A DNA stretch of 64,000 nucleotides. It comes from Chionis minor (taxonomy: Eukaryota > Chordata > Aves > Charadriiformes > Chionididae). The notes under the pieces are model-generated. The model was given only the letters and a program-made list of their open reading frames with translations. It had not been told where the DNA came from and did no database searches. Location of the stretch: NCBI GenBank assembly GCA_013398295.1, contig VZSF01000873.1, forward strand, positions 186,001 to 250,000. The letters are read 5' to 3'. Below, piece after piece: positions 25,063 through 37,925 of the stretch. Numbering within the stretch: the first letter of the stretch is position 1; each line of letters begins with the position of its first letter. The translations under genes and the position numbers were made by a program.

Positions 25063-28000
25063 TGAGCCGCCTCTTTGCACTCAGATGCAGGGCGGAGACA
25101 GGCTACTACCACCCTTTCCCTCACTTTCTCCTAGGACATGAGACGTGCCAGTCATCAGTTCGCAAAGCAGTTGCATCCCTCCCCACGTACACAGAGAGCA
25201 CAAACACCAGCCCTCTGGATGGCGAGAAGAGCTGGCACGTCAACGACATGACACCACTTCTAGCGACATGGCAGCAGAGGACACAGAACACCTCTCAGGC
25301 TCAGAGGCCACCATGTGCAAGCAGGTCCAGCTCCCCAGCTGGACAGCACACATAGCTTCCCCCCAAACCAGCACCACTCCACAAACTCCTGGAAAAAGAT
25401 AAAATAAAATCAAGGAGCTTGCCCTGCTCTCATGTTCATGTGTAACACATACAGATGTGGAGTTGCTCACTTCTTCTGAGGATCAGGTAGGAGGTAAGAA
25501 TATCTAGCTGTGAAGAGAGTAATTTTTAAAGTAGCATCGAGGGGACCATATTACATACACATGAAAGAGGAAACACTGAAGTTGTCCTCTTCTGCTCTCT
25601 CTTAAAGTAAGCATACATTTTTAACAAGAGTATACAAAGATTGCAGGGAAAAAACTTAAGGCTTGTTTAAATGAAATTATTTCCTATTAACTGCACTCAC
25701 AGACAGCTTCAGAGCATGGCACAGACTTTCAAGTACGCACAGATTTTTTTTTTTCCTTTTGACTGTGTGCCCAAAGTGACACAATCTGTTGACTTTTAAC
25801 CAAGTGTTTTGGTAATGTACCTAGAACTGCAGTGATTTCAGACATTGGTATCACGATCAGTTTAAAAACTGAGAGGGCAAAACCATACTGGCAGCCAAGA
25901 CAGGAAGCTTCCTCTGCAATAGAGGAGGTCACCAGCCTCTCCCTGTCATGAGAAAAAAATGTGCACGCTGTTTTCACTTCTCCATTTCTACTGCTTTTTC
26001 TGTCCTGCCTCAAGGTCTTAACTGTCCTTTTTTCAAAATATTAAGAGACAGCTTTATTCCTTCCAACCCAGGCCAGTCTCCTAGGTGATGGCTTTGCCTT
26101 AGCCTGGTGAGTCTCTACCTGCAGGCTAAAAGACAGCTAGAACGGCAGGGCTTAATAATACACTTCAGCCCAAACCTTGTTGTTTAAAATATACCTTACT
26201 GAAGTCAGGGATGGGCAGGTCAGAGATGAGATTGAGCTGAGGCACCTGATTTTATGGCTATGAAAGCCAACAACAGGACTTCCACAGACATCTGACAGGA
26301 AAGACCAAGGTGTGGAGCTAAAGCACGCCTTTGATTCATACTTTTTCTTTAGTACTTAAGTATCACACAGATTTAACCTTTGATTAATTTAGGGTGAGAA
26401 ATGGTTTCCAAGTTGAGAGGGGTTACTCCAATAGACTGGCTATGTAGGGAAATGCTGGAACTGAAACACACTCATACAAGGACACCAAGAACTTGTCCCT
26501 CTCTCCCAGCGTGCCTCTCCTTACTCAACTTCCAGCGCGGTTCCCCATGCCACCCCCCTCATCTTTATTGTCTCCTTTCTCTATCCTAGTTTACATCTCA
26601 GCTATTTATGGTGAGCCCAAATGTGAAAAGGTTTGTCCAGATCCCTTTTTCTCCCTACGGAATTTAATCATGTGGTTAGATAACCTCAACTAATAGAGTT
26701 TTTAAGGATTTCAGCCTCTCAATGCGCCACAGCAGGGCTGTTTGAGCAAGCCTGTCTCCTCCCTGCAGTTTTAGGCTGGCCACCTTTGCAATGACAGCAT
26801 CCAACAAGGATACGAGACCACTTCCCAGATGAGAAGCAGCAACATCTTAAAACGCATGCAACTGTGTGCTGGCAGTCATCATAGCACAGCTCTAGTAACA
26901 AAATCCAGGATTGCTCTCTATTCGGGTCCCTTTTTAGGATAGTGATAAAACTTTTTTCCCCTCCTCTGCTCAGAGCAGAGAAGACAGCAATAACAATAAT
27001 CTCCCTGAAAGGACATCTTTAACACATTATCTAGCAAGCAGTTGTTAAATTCAACAATCACAAAATTAGCATAGTGGGAACTCAAAAACAAGCAGATTGC
27101 TTGCTTCCTGCCAGTGACGTAAGGATTCAGTTGCACTGAAATAATTTGGGGGGTTTCAACTTCATGTTATTTATTTTTGTGCCTGTTACATTCAAGTGCC
27201 AGGTAAATTTATTAAAAATATGTGCTTTTGAGCTATTAATTTTTTCAAAGTGTCTTATAAAAGTAGGTATACTTTTGGGCAGAGAGAAATGTGAGTTTTA
27301 CGAGACTGAGCAGGGACAGAAGGGCAAGAGGCATACTAAAACCTTTGCTTTTCCAAACACTGCTGAAATCTAAGCAAATAGTGTTTTCTGCTTCACTATC
27401 ATCTGTGGTCATTGAAGAAATGACAAGTGAACTCATCTTTTTTTAAGCATGACTTCATTTGTGAAAATCCACTGGCTCCACTTAACTCCTCTTGTCAAGA
27501 AGAAATTTAAACAGATTTATATATATCCTCCTACTTTTTATTTTATACACACATATTTATTTCCTGGGATATGACAGAACAAACTAGTCAGGGACAAAAT
27601 TTACCAATAAATTTGTTCCCGCAGAGAATCACTTTGCATTGTATGACATAAACAAAGCTTTGAACTCTGACTCTGTACAGATTCCATGAATTCTGTCTTT
27701 CTGTGACGAGGGTATATGAATTCAAGGTGAAGAAAATGTGTTCAGTGAACTCTGCCTATGAGGAAATAACTAAATTTCTCCTTACGTTATCCTTAGGATA
27801 CCTGTCTACATGACTGCAATTTACAAATCTGGGGAACAGGCAATTTCCCAAGTCACGGGGAGTGGAACTGCTGCATTGCGGAAGAAGAAAAAGAGGCTTT
27901 AGACAAGAGCTCAAACAACTGGCCTACTTGCGTGGAAGAAGTCCTGACATCTCTCTCACTTCCTATATGACCAAAGTTAGGTCAGCTCCCACCTGCATGA

Positions 28001-31000
28001 GGCAGATGGGAAGAAACTGCCAGGATCTTGAAGTCTGCCAAGGAGGTATGAGAAAACATGAAGTTTAAGGAGGAAGAGGGTACAAAGGCAGGGAAACCAT
28101 TTGCCTCTCTTGAATATGAAATTAGGAGCATGAAGAGACTAAGCACAACACTCTCCTGTCTCTCTCCCTGCTTTTGGGTCATGCATAGAGTACATTTGCT
28201 ATACTTTAAAAAAGCAAATGAAAGGGAGGGAAAAATCATACACACTTACAGAATATTTCTAATGTTGCATGAAAAACATACCAAAAAAGGAAAAGCTATT
28301 TCAATCTTGCTAGTTGATTTTTTTCCTTTCTATGACCAGCTCTTAAAATCGCCTTTTAGCTTTGTATAACTTCATGGCTTTTTGAGCAACGTAACCAAAA
28401 AGATGACAAACAGCATTTCCCAGTAGCCTCGCAGAGAGCAAGCTCTGTGGCGGAATCCAGACATGTAGCATCTCCAGCATCCCTGCTGGTGATCACAACT
28501 GTCTCACCAGTCTCAGGGTGTCCCAGGGAGCAAGCTGCCGCAGGCTTCAGCTCTGAAAGCAGCAGAAAGCACCTCTCTGGGCTGACGAAACCAGAACAAA
28601 TATGCTGCTTCCTACTGAGCAAACCTCAGAGAAATTATCCAGCATGACTTGGTAAGAACCATGAAGTTCCACCTGACATCCTTTTGAAATATCGTGATCA
28701 ACAGAATACGCCACAGAAAAGGGGTTTACAATAGCGGCTTCTTGTCTTTGGGTTAAAGAAATTATCAATCATGATGTGATACGCAGCACCCAAACTTTGT
28801 ACATGGAAACAGAATTTTATTCCTGATCATATTGGTTTAAGGATTTGAAGAGTTTCTGGCAGTTCTGTTTAACTGTTTTTTTAGGAGGAGTAATTTCTCT
28901 CCCCTCCAAGCAAAATGACAGGAAGCATGAATCAAGACTGTTTAAAAACTAAAATAACTTCCTTTGTCCTTATTGATAACATTTTTGTTTCTGTGACCTG
29001 AGTGGATATTTATGTGTGTGTTCACTGTGGGAAATCTTTTTCCGGTGACTCACTATTTTGATGCAATATTTTACATAAAGCCAACAGTTGATCTTTTGTG
29101 TCATTTCTTCTGTTGTCAATGGGATTAGGAGGGAGAGAAGGGAACTGAAAAACATGTAGGAAGAATAAATAAATTAATGTTTTACAGGAAATTAGATGGA
29201 TGTTCTGCTGCAGTTAATTTCCACTAAACACAGCAGAGTATGGCATGAACAGAGATTGTGATGGTGAAGGAAAAATTCCAAGAATCAGCTTTAGCTCTTT
29301 GATTGTCTGTCCAGGAAACATAGAAGTTACTTTAGCTTCCCTCAATTGGCAACAAGTGCACAAAAAAATCTTTTGTCCTCCAGTGATAACCTGAATGTGC
29401 AACACTCCACGTACCATGACATTTTGAGTTTGCATACTATTATGGGCCATGAGAACATCCACCACTCTGTTCAGACCACCTAAAGTGTTTTACTAGCATT
29501 GTAACAAGGTTTAAGATTCCCTCACATTAACAGGGACCCCGAATTGGCAATCAAGATCTCTGCTGTCTCTGTACCATCAATTGACAAACAATTTTATTTT
29601 TTCAATTGAAAATTCTATGGCAAGATTACAAAAGGTTGATGAAAAATGATGAATTTAAAATAACAAAGGGTTTGATTGTTGTACAAGTTTTTCCAGGCAT
29701 GCTGCTTAAAAAAATTCAATGAGAAAATTACTTTCCTCATTCAGAAGGTATTGTAAACTATGGTTTTCCTCAAGAATGAAGATTTATTAATTAGGTAGAT
29801 TTTAGGCTCTAAACTTGTACGTAAAGAAATAGGGGAGCCATAAAGCTATTGACGCCTGGTTTCTAAGGATTTGTGTGCCTTAACACTACTAAAACAATAA
29901 CCCCCAGCTCCCTTGTACTGCTTACAATGTGCCCATCAAGCAGGGGCAACGCAAATTATGACCTGCATTGGCCCACATGCATGCTAATTAGTAAGCCTCA
30001 TATACAATGCTGGTTTTCTGACTGGATGCTACCCGAAAATGTACAACAGTGGAGTGCTGCCTGCCTTTTGACATCAGTGGTTCAAACAGTTGCCATGTGT
30101 ACCAGCAGATAAATAGTGCAACCCACAGGAGCTCTATTTCCCTAAGAAATTCAGTTAGGCAGAAGACTCCACTCCGCTCAAACCTTTCAGGATTAGACTG
30201 ATCGCTTCACAAAACTGTAGTAAAGTCAGTGCATTCCACCAGGTACTCTTCAGACTTGTGACTAAGTACAGCATTTACGTTTTGTGGTTATCTTTCTGTT
30301 TCATTATAGGCAGTAAGAAGCAAAGAAGAAAAGCTTTCTTTTGACATTCTGGTTTTGACCAAGGGGAGCCAACTTCAGGACTTCTGCAATAGGCTTTCCA
30401 CCTCCTTAACAAAAAATACCTGCAGCACAGATACAAGATTTAGGTATTTTTTTTCTAGGCTTTGCCACAAACATCCTCTGACCTTGGAAAAGTGCACAAA
30501 TTTTATCAGCTGTAACACCACAAAAAAACCCTCTTACTTACTTGTGCCCCAGGTGCCTTGTATACTTTGTTACAGAGTCTAAGGTGCCTTGCATTTCCAG
30601 GCTAGATGGATTCCAAGGGCAAAGCAGCGAAACATAAATGTTCAACAGGGAAATCTGAAGTGAATTCATGGACTGTCACTGCCTCTGTCAGTCACTACAA
30701 AAGAAGTTTTCTAGTGAACATCATTGATCTGATGAACTGGATTATATTTGCTGGGAAAATAATACAAATGATCATTCAAACAATACAAAGTGTCTACATG
30801 TGGTGTATTTCAATCAATCTTGCCTTAGCTAAGGCAGAATAGATAAAGGCCACACACGCCCTTAACTGGTTGAATACTAGATGCTAATACAAAATGAATA
30901 CTAAATGCCCACAGAGGAGTCAGGCCGCTGATACCTCTCATTTCTGAAGCTGTCCCCAAGTTCTTCCTTCCAACTTCCCACCGTCTTCCCTTTGACTCTT

Positions 31001-34000
31001 CAATGTATGCCATGTGTGTCTTGTTATCGCAGCCACACAAAGACTTTGGCAGGCAGTTCCTAAAACCTCCTGACTGGTCATCCCTGCACTACCTGTCTGA
31101 AACCTGGTGAAATCACTATAAAAGCCTAAATCTTTTCACCTTTTATTCAGAATAGTTATTTCACTTTGTCAGCAAAACCCCTAATATCCCACTGTGAATA
31201 TTGACAATAGTTTATGATTTTCTGTATCTGTAGAGATATATAACATGCTCTAGTGTGTTTGATCTTGTTTTTGCCTTAAAGGCTTTCTTTGTGAGATGTG
31301 TTGAACCAACAGTTTTTCTGTTAGTATATACATCTGAGTTCCTGTTTTACTGGAAATGTAATATGCATGACCATGATATTTTTATGCTTGTCATTAATGT
31401 GTGCATAGGATTATCAGAAGGTAAATCCTTTAGGTTAACACCTATTTGACAATTAGTAACTGCTAACATTTCTACTATTAAAATGCAAGTAACGATAAGA
31501 GGCCGTATTTCGTGAGACTGTGAGCTAAATTAATTACATAGCCTGGTATCATTACATTTTATCTTATACCTTGCTTCAAACTGTGGTCCTCCTGCAAGGC
31601 ATCACCCAAACACGCAGGAAGCTGCGCTGTCAGAAAGAGCTGAGTTGCAATAAGAGGCAACAAGGAAGAGTTGTCAAACAACACAAGAAAAGTAAGGCAG
31701 GAAAAGTGTGACTGGAATGTGATACAACCTACCTTTGTACACAATGAAATGATTCAGAACATCTGACATTTCTTCTTCAGCCTCCTTTCCTCCTCATCAA
31801 GAAAATAAATAACTGCAATTCTTGACCAATATTAAGTAGTCATCACTGTTGGCTAGCCACAGGTAGAAGTCATAGAGGAAGTGAAGCTGAAGGAAGAGAA
31901 GATGTTTCCCTTATGAATAATAAGGCAAGGTACTTTTTTTGCAGAAGGGGCCACACAGAAGGTCATAACAACACAAGCAAGACTGACATCGCTGGCAGAA
32001 GACAAAGGAGCGCCAATGGGTTGTGGAGGACTTGAGAAGTAAAGAGGAGAAGCAGCAATCCTGCCAGCTGGAGGGCTATGGGAGGGAGGACACTTGGCAT
32101 GTGCTGCAGGCCAGTGTAGGAACCCAACAGCCACAGCCACCACCACAGGATGGTTGATGGTAACACCTAATGACTGAGAAACAGTAACAACCAAAACCAC
32201 ACATTTCCTTTCAGTGTTTCCAGAATTGCTCATTCTGTCACTTTAAAAAAAAAGGCTTTTCAAGTGCATTTCATTAATTGGACAGAACGCTTTTCCAGGC
32301 CTGAGAGCCACATGAATCACTTCATCACCAGTTGATCTCAAACAATTTTCAGTCACCTGATTTCATCACAAAGCTGATGACTCCTGCATGACATTAACCA
32401 AAACATAATTATTGGGAGATTTTTTCCCCCCTGCTTTTCACCTTTTCTCAGTTCAGCTGCCAACTCTTTCCCCTGCTTTCCCTCTCCCCTCAAAAATCAT
32501 CACTGTTTCAGACAGGCATGTGAAGAACCTGTTTTAGTAATCAGTAGGGTGCTCCAACTGCTTAACCATGACACAGATACTGCCAACACCTCACTGTGGA
32601 GGTCTTCGTGGCGGGATTTGTATTTTGCCCTGTAGCTTTTGTCCACAATGTGAGCCACCTTAACAAAAGGAGACGCTTTACTGACACTTCCGACTGAGAT
32701 GAACTTTCCCTGGCATCAGTAATTAGAGCTTCAGTAACTGATTGTCCTGAAAAATGGTAAGAAGAAACTTCCAGGAGAGATTAGCTCTTGGTTAGGAGCT
32801 AGAAACAAAGCAGAGTGTTTCAATGCCATGAAATCAAGCAGTGCTCCACAGACCATTCTGGAAGAACAGCTCTATGTGGATCAGCTTCCTGAAAACACAG
32901 ACGCAGAAGGATGCAGAGACCTGGCTCTAGAAAGTTTCTGTCTGTCTGCCTGCCTGTCTGTCCGTCACTGTGGTTGGCAGCAGCCAGGCAGATGGGTTAC
33001 TGATCCCCTGGCTCAGCCCCTTTGCAGAGTCACACAAAGCTCTCCCTTTCCTCACGGACAAAGTCCCAAACCCTGCTAAACATAGCCAGCAAGGGATCAA
33101 CTGCCCCAGTCTCTGGCTAGACATGTTTCTCCTTCTCCAAGTCCATTTGAGCCATTTAATCATCATGAATGCTGCCTTTATCAAGCCTGTCTTCAGTCAA
33201 GTGGCAGACTCTCGGTATTACCTGGCAGAGCAAGTGAAACCCAGTGTGTGCAGAAGGGTACTCTGCTCCGCCAAAGTGCTGACCTCCTCTTCAGCATTGC
33301 CTTGCCCATGGTTTTAGACTCTGGGAAAGCTTTTAGCCTTTGAGAAGTGTCACAGGCTCCAGAGCCCCTCCTCCATTTCCACCTCCTCTTTCCAAGTGAG
33401 AACAAGTTATATTTTTCCCAGCCATCCCCAACTGAACAAGCTCTCCTCTTTTTTCTTTTTTCTTTTTTTTTTTCCCCCCAGTCCCTTCCCACCATGCTGA
33501 CACACACTACAAGAACACTGGATTGGTCACTTGTGCTCCCTGAAGCTCTTCAGCCTTTTCTGGGCTGTGCTACATTTGTAGACTTCCTCTCAGGAAAACT
33601 GCCCCATGTTGGATAAAACTACAGTAAAACCAGCAACAGCTGACAGCAGGGTCGAGCCTGAAAGTCAAAAGGCTCACGCAGCATGTTATCAACATCCGGA
33701 GTGTTAGAGAACTTTTAGTCAAGTACATATGCTATGTACTGTGATCATACAATTGCATTATTTGTCTTAATATCATGCGCAAAACAAACCTACTTCTGTA
33801 AAGGCAAAATCATGAATGCACGCTAGCGCTGTGTGGGAATTTCCAATAGGCTTTCCTTGGGGAAAAAAAAAAGCGATAGAGCCCTCTGCTCCTGTACCGC
33901 ATCTCCTTCAAAAAGCTGCTGAGTAAAGTGCTAAATGAACACGCTAAGGTCATCTGAAAACCAGCTCTGACCAGTTATTCAGTGGCTTTCAAGAAAAAAA

Positions 34001-34184
34001 GTAAATAATACTTTAAAACACTGATCACATTTAATATTTGCCCTAATTTAAAAGGGGAATAGTCAATAAAATAGGAGACAACCTAGTCAAACCTACCACA
34101 GTAAAGAACCAGAAAACATTAAAGAAAGAGAGCAAATTAGCAGCTATTGTGATAACTGGATAGTGTCTGGCATAAGGAGACTGA
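25063..34184 (-). other. RNF144B intron 1, no recognised element
   Basis: Unique AT-rich sequence with a GC-richer start (25.1-25.4 kb), a T run at 25745-25754, and a (TCTG/CCTG)-type pyrimidine microsatellite near 32938-32966. Open frames reach 126 codons and none resembles a known protein. Confidence 0.5.
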
Positions 34185-34232
34185 AGACATTATACCCCTT
34201 TTACGCTGCTGTGCAAAAGGGGTATAATGTCT
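34185..34232. repeat. Perfect 18-bp inverted repeat (hairpin)
   Basis: Left arm agacattatacccctttt (34185-34202), 12-nt spacer (34203-34214), right arm aaaaggggtataatgtct (34215-34232), with no mismatch. The spacer can itself pair C-G, G-U, C-G around tgct, so a transcript could fold into a 48-nt stem-loop with a single A-C mismatch. The flanks do not extend the pairing. No target duplication or known element was recognised. Confidence 0.9.
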
Positions 34233-34893
34233 GAGAAGATGTGCAATTAGGACCAGCTATCACAGGGTTTAACACATCACTTCAGACTTCATCAAACAGG
34301 TTTGTGAGGATCTTTGTTAGCTGAAATCAGATAGACACTGCTGGAGGAGGAAGTTACTGGTGTTCCCAGCTGCTTGCTTATGGGATAAATGCCTTTGAGA
34401 TCCAGAGCACCAAACAGTGCAGCAAACTATAGTTCACCTTGGTTTCTGCCAGACTGATTGTAGCTTGCACACTAAACATCATTTGCCTCACCTTCTGCCT
34501 TCCTTTTATTTTGCTCCCTCTCTTCCCCTATATTACATTGTACAGTATAATATTGCTAAAAAACTACATTTGTGAATGTCAAAGGAAAGTATCCTTTTGA
34601 CTTAATTCGGCAGGAACCAGTGGAGGAGTTGCATACAAGGACCAAAGATGATTCTCTCCATCCCCTCTGAAGCTGTTGCTCCTCACAGGTGCATACCAGG
34701 CTTGATTTTGAAATTCCTTTTTGATGCAACTAGACACCAGTCTTGATTTGAAAGTTCCCTTTCAGTAAAACTACTGTTGTGCTTTGTTTTAAACTATTGT
34801 GAAGAAATATGAACACAGAAAGCTGTATTTTTATATCAATATTCTAGATGCACATGAAAGGGAAACTAGCTTTGCCCTCGTGATTTATACTGT

Positions 34894-35440
34894 TGTTATG
34901 GTTTGATGAACCCACAACAATTTATTGCCATTTAGACAACTGTTCTCTCAACTGATGACCCCTCCCCACCCAGGAAGGGGAATCGGAAAAAACAAGGAAA
35001 CCCAAGGGTTGAAATATGAACAGATCTAACAGAGTAAGACTAGATAATTAACATTAATGACCCTAAAGAACCAATATTGATCCCAATACCTATATAAAAA
35101 ATACAAGCATTATACTCAGCCAACTGTATCAGTAGCAATCTGTGGACTCCCAGCAGTGGACAGCAAATTTTGGACGCTGCAAGTGCTGTGCTTTGGGAGG
35201 AAGGGAAGGGCTCAGGGGTCCAGCACCGGAGCAAGAAGTTGTCTGGATCACAGCCATCAAGGGAGAGACAGAAACTCCTCAGCAAACTTTCTAATTTATA
35301 TTGAATGTGACATTCATGGTATGAAATAACTCTGTTGGCCAGACTGGGTCAAGTGTCCGGGTCTCGCCCCTCCTCATCTCTGCACCTGGCGAGCTTGAAA
35401 ACCCTGAGACCCTTGAAACCTGCATACCATAGCTTGCCAG
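34894..35440 (-). mobile_element. Degenerate ERVL-like LTR
   Basis: The left end tgttatggtttg resembles the terminal tgtcatggttt of a common bird LTR group. Inside, atgtgacattcatggtatga and gttggccagactgggtc (35306-35351), followed by a C/T-rich block, correspond to the U3 of the same group, with a weakened TATA on the minus strand (complement of atttatatt). LTR sense is therefore minus. The right end is unclear and the element is more diverged than the one at 4.1 kb. No internal retroviral sequence was seen. Confidence 0.6.
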
Positions 35441-36019
35441 AAAGTAAATATTTTCACAAATTCAGACACTAGTGTCTTCTAAAAATGCAGTTTTCCCTAG
35501 CATTAGAAGAGACGTTACCAAAAAGTAAAATTATTGAAAGATAAATTAATCCTGTGTCACTCAAAACAGGACAACTGTCAATAGAAAGCTTTAACTAATT
35601 TACAGTTATATTATTCATTTGAATTTAGTTTGTCGTATAGCAAACATATGTGAGCTATAAACCTCAAGAAACAAAAAAAAAAATCTATTTAGCTGTAGGC
35701 ATTTTTATATCACTAGTGGGCATGGGTATGCTTTCAATATTTTGTCTGTTCAATGCTAATGCCAATGGATTAGGAAGATTAGGTATGCCTACCAGTGCAG
35801 CTCCCTGATAAATTACAGGCTTTCTATCCACAGCAGGCCCTCAATAATTCCATTTTCTGTGGAAATGAAAATGTATCCTGGGAACAAAAGAAAGCACTCA
35901 GTCATCGAGCCATTCACTGAAAGTTTTGTTAGTGTCTTAAGAATATAATCCTATGTCAAAGCATGCGTACCGTTCTGTAAATCACCCTGTGAGCAGCAGG
36001 ACTAATGAAGACTGGTTTC

Positions 36020-37925
36020 ACAGAATCACAGAACGGTAGGGGTTGGAAAGGACTTCTGGAGATCACCTAATCCAGGCTACACAGGCCCAGGTCTCTCAGC
36101 CTTTCCTCATAAGAGAGATGCTCCAGTCCCTTGATCATCTTTGTAGCCCTCCGCTGGACTCTTCCCAGTAGTTCCTTGTCTTTCTTGAACAGGGGAGCCC
36201 AGAACTGGACACTGCTCTAGATAAGGCCTCACCAGGGCAGAGTAGAGCAGGAGGATGACCTCCCTCAGCCTGCTAGCCATGGTCTTCTTGATGCACCCCA
36301 GGATACTATTGGCCTTCTTGGCCACAAGGGCACATTGCTGGCTCATGGTCATCCTGTTGGTCACCAAGACTCCCAGGTCCTTCTCCACAGAGCTGCTTTC
36401 CAGCAGGTCAACCCCTAACCTGTACTGGTGCATGGGGTTATTCCTCCCCAGGTGCACGACCCTGCACTTGCTTTTGTTGAATTTCATAAGGTTTTTCCCT
36501 GCCTAACTCTCCAGCCTGACCAGGTCTTGCTGAATGGTGACACAGCCTTCAGGTATGTCAGCCACTACTCCCAGTTCTGCATCAGCTGCAAATTTGCTGA
36601 GCATACACTCTGTCCTCTCATCCAGCTTGTTGATGAATATGTTGAACAAGACTGGGCCCAGTACTGACCCCTGGGGAACACCGCTAGCTACAGGCCTCCA
36701 ACTAGACTGTGCCGCTGATCACAACCCTCTGAGCTCTGCCATTCAGCCAGTTCTCAATCCACCTCACTGTCCACTTGTCTAACCCACACTTCCTAAGCTT
36801 CCGTATGAGGATGTGATGGGAGACAGTGTCAAAAGCCTTGCTAAACTCAAGGGAGACAACATCCACTGCTCTCCCCTCATCTACCCAGCCAGTCATGCCA
36901 TCACAGAAGGCTACCAGATTGGTCAAGCATGGTTTCCCCTCGCTGAATCCATGTTGACCACTCCCGAGAATGTTCTGTTCTTCTGCATGGTTAGAGATGA
37001 CATCCAGAATGAGCTGTTCCAACACCTTTCCAGGGACGGAGGTGCGGCTGACTGGCATCTAGTTTCCTGGGTCCTCCTTCTTGCCCTTTTTGAAGACTGG
37101 AGTGACACTGGCTTTCCTCCAGTCCTCAGGCACCTCTCCCATTCTCCACGGCCTTTCAAAGACGATGGAGAGTGGCTTAGCAATAACATCTGACAGATGC
37201 CTCAGCACTCATAGCTGTATCTCATCAGGGCCCACGGATTCATGGGTGTCAAGTTTGCCTAAGCAATCTCTAACCCAATCCTCCTCAACCAAGGAAAAGT
37301 CTTCCTTTCTCCAGACTCTTTCTCTTACTTCCAGGGTCTGGGGTTCCTGAGGGCCAGCCTTAGCAGTAAAGTCTGAAGCAAAGAAGGCATTCAAGCAACT
37401 CCACCTTCTCTGTATCCTCTGTCACCAGGGGACCCACCCATTCAGCAGCAGGCCCACATTTTCTCTAGTCTTCCTTTTGCTACTGATGTACTTGAAGAAG
37501 CCCTTCTCATGGTCCTTGACATCCCTCGCCAGATTTAACTCCAAGCGGGCCAAAGCCTTCCTCGTTGCATCTCTGCATACTCTGACAACATTCCTATATT
37601 CCTCCCAAGTAGCCAGTCCCTTTTTCCACGTTCTGTAGACTTCCTTCTTCTGTTTGACTTTTTCCAGAAGCTTCTTGTTCATCCACGCAGGTTTCCTGCC
37701 TCCTTTGCTTGATTTCTTACTCCTACGGATGCACCAACCTTGAGCTCGGAGGAAGTGGTGTTTGAATATTAACCAGCTCTCTTGGACCCTCTCTACCTTC
37801 TAGAGCCCTAACCCATGGGATTCCTCCAAGAATGGTCTTTGAAGAGGCCAAAGTTAGCTCTCCTGAAGTCCACGGCTGTAATCCTACTTATTGCCCTGCC
37901 TATTCCACACAGAATCCTGAACTCA
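36020..37925 (-). pseudogene. CR1 LINE copy with broken ORF2 (reverse transcriptase)
   Basis: Minus strand, 3' tail at 36020 (agaatcacagaacgg). ORF2 pieces read from about 37925 leftward: the region before the RT ([20 protein letters not shown] at about 37.68 kb), RT fingers and palm (SARG-like GQHGFSEGKPCLTN, then LEFSKAFDTVSHH at about 36.85 kb), then [10 protein letters not shown] and the C-terminal part to 36.11 kb. Damage seen: stops at 37211-37209, 37061-37059 and 36505-36503, and frameshifts near 37.80, 37.42 and 36.70 kb. The RT motif A aspartate is Glu (LEFSKAFD) and motif C reads FAAD (36592-36581) instead of FADD, so the enzyme is dead. The 5' part of the element is missing. The opposite-strand frames here are shadows. 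Confidence 0.92.

Noticed and set aside
24897..25355. 152-codon plus-strand open frame
   Set aside because: Its first third is antisense CR1 and the remainder has no recognisable domain.
33119..33128. p53 half-site agacatgttt (RNF144B is a p53 target in mammals)
   Set aside because: No second half-site adjoins it, and single matches are expected by chance in 64 kb.
36813..37193. 126-codon plus-strand open frame
   Set aside because: Antisense shadow of the CR1 reverse-transcriptase remnant.
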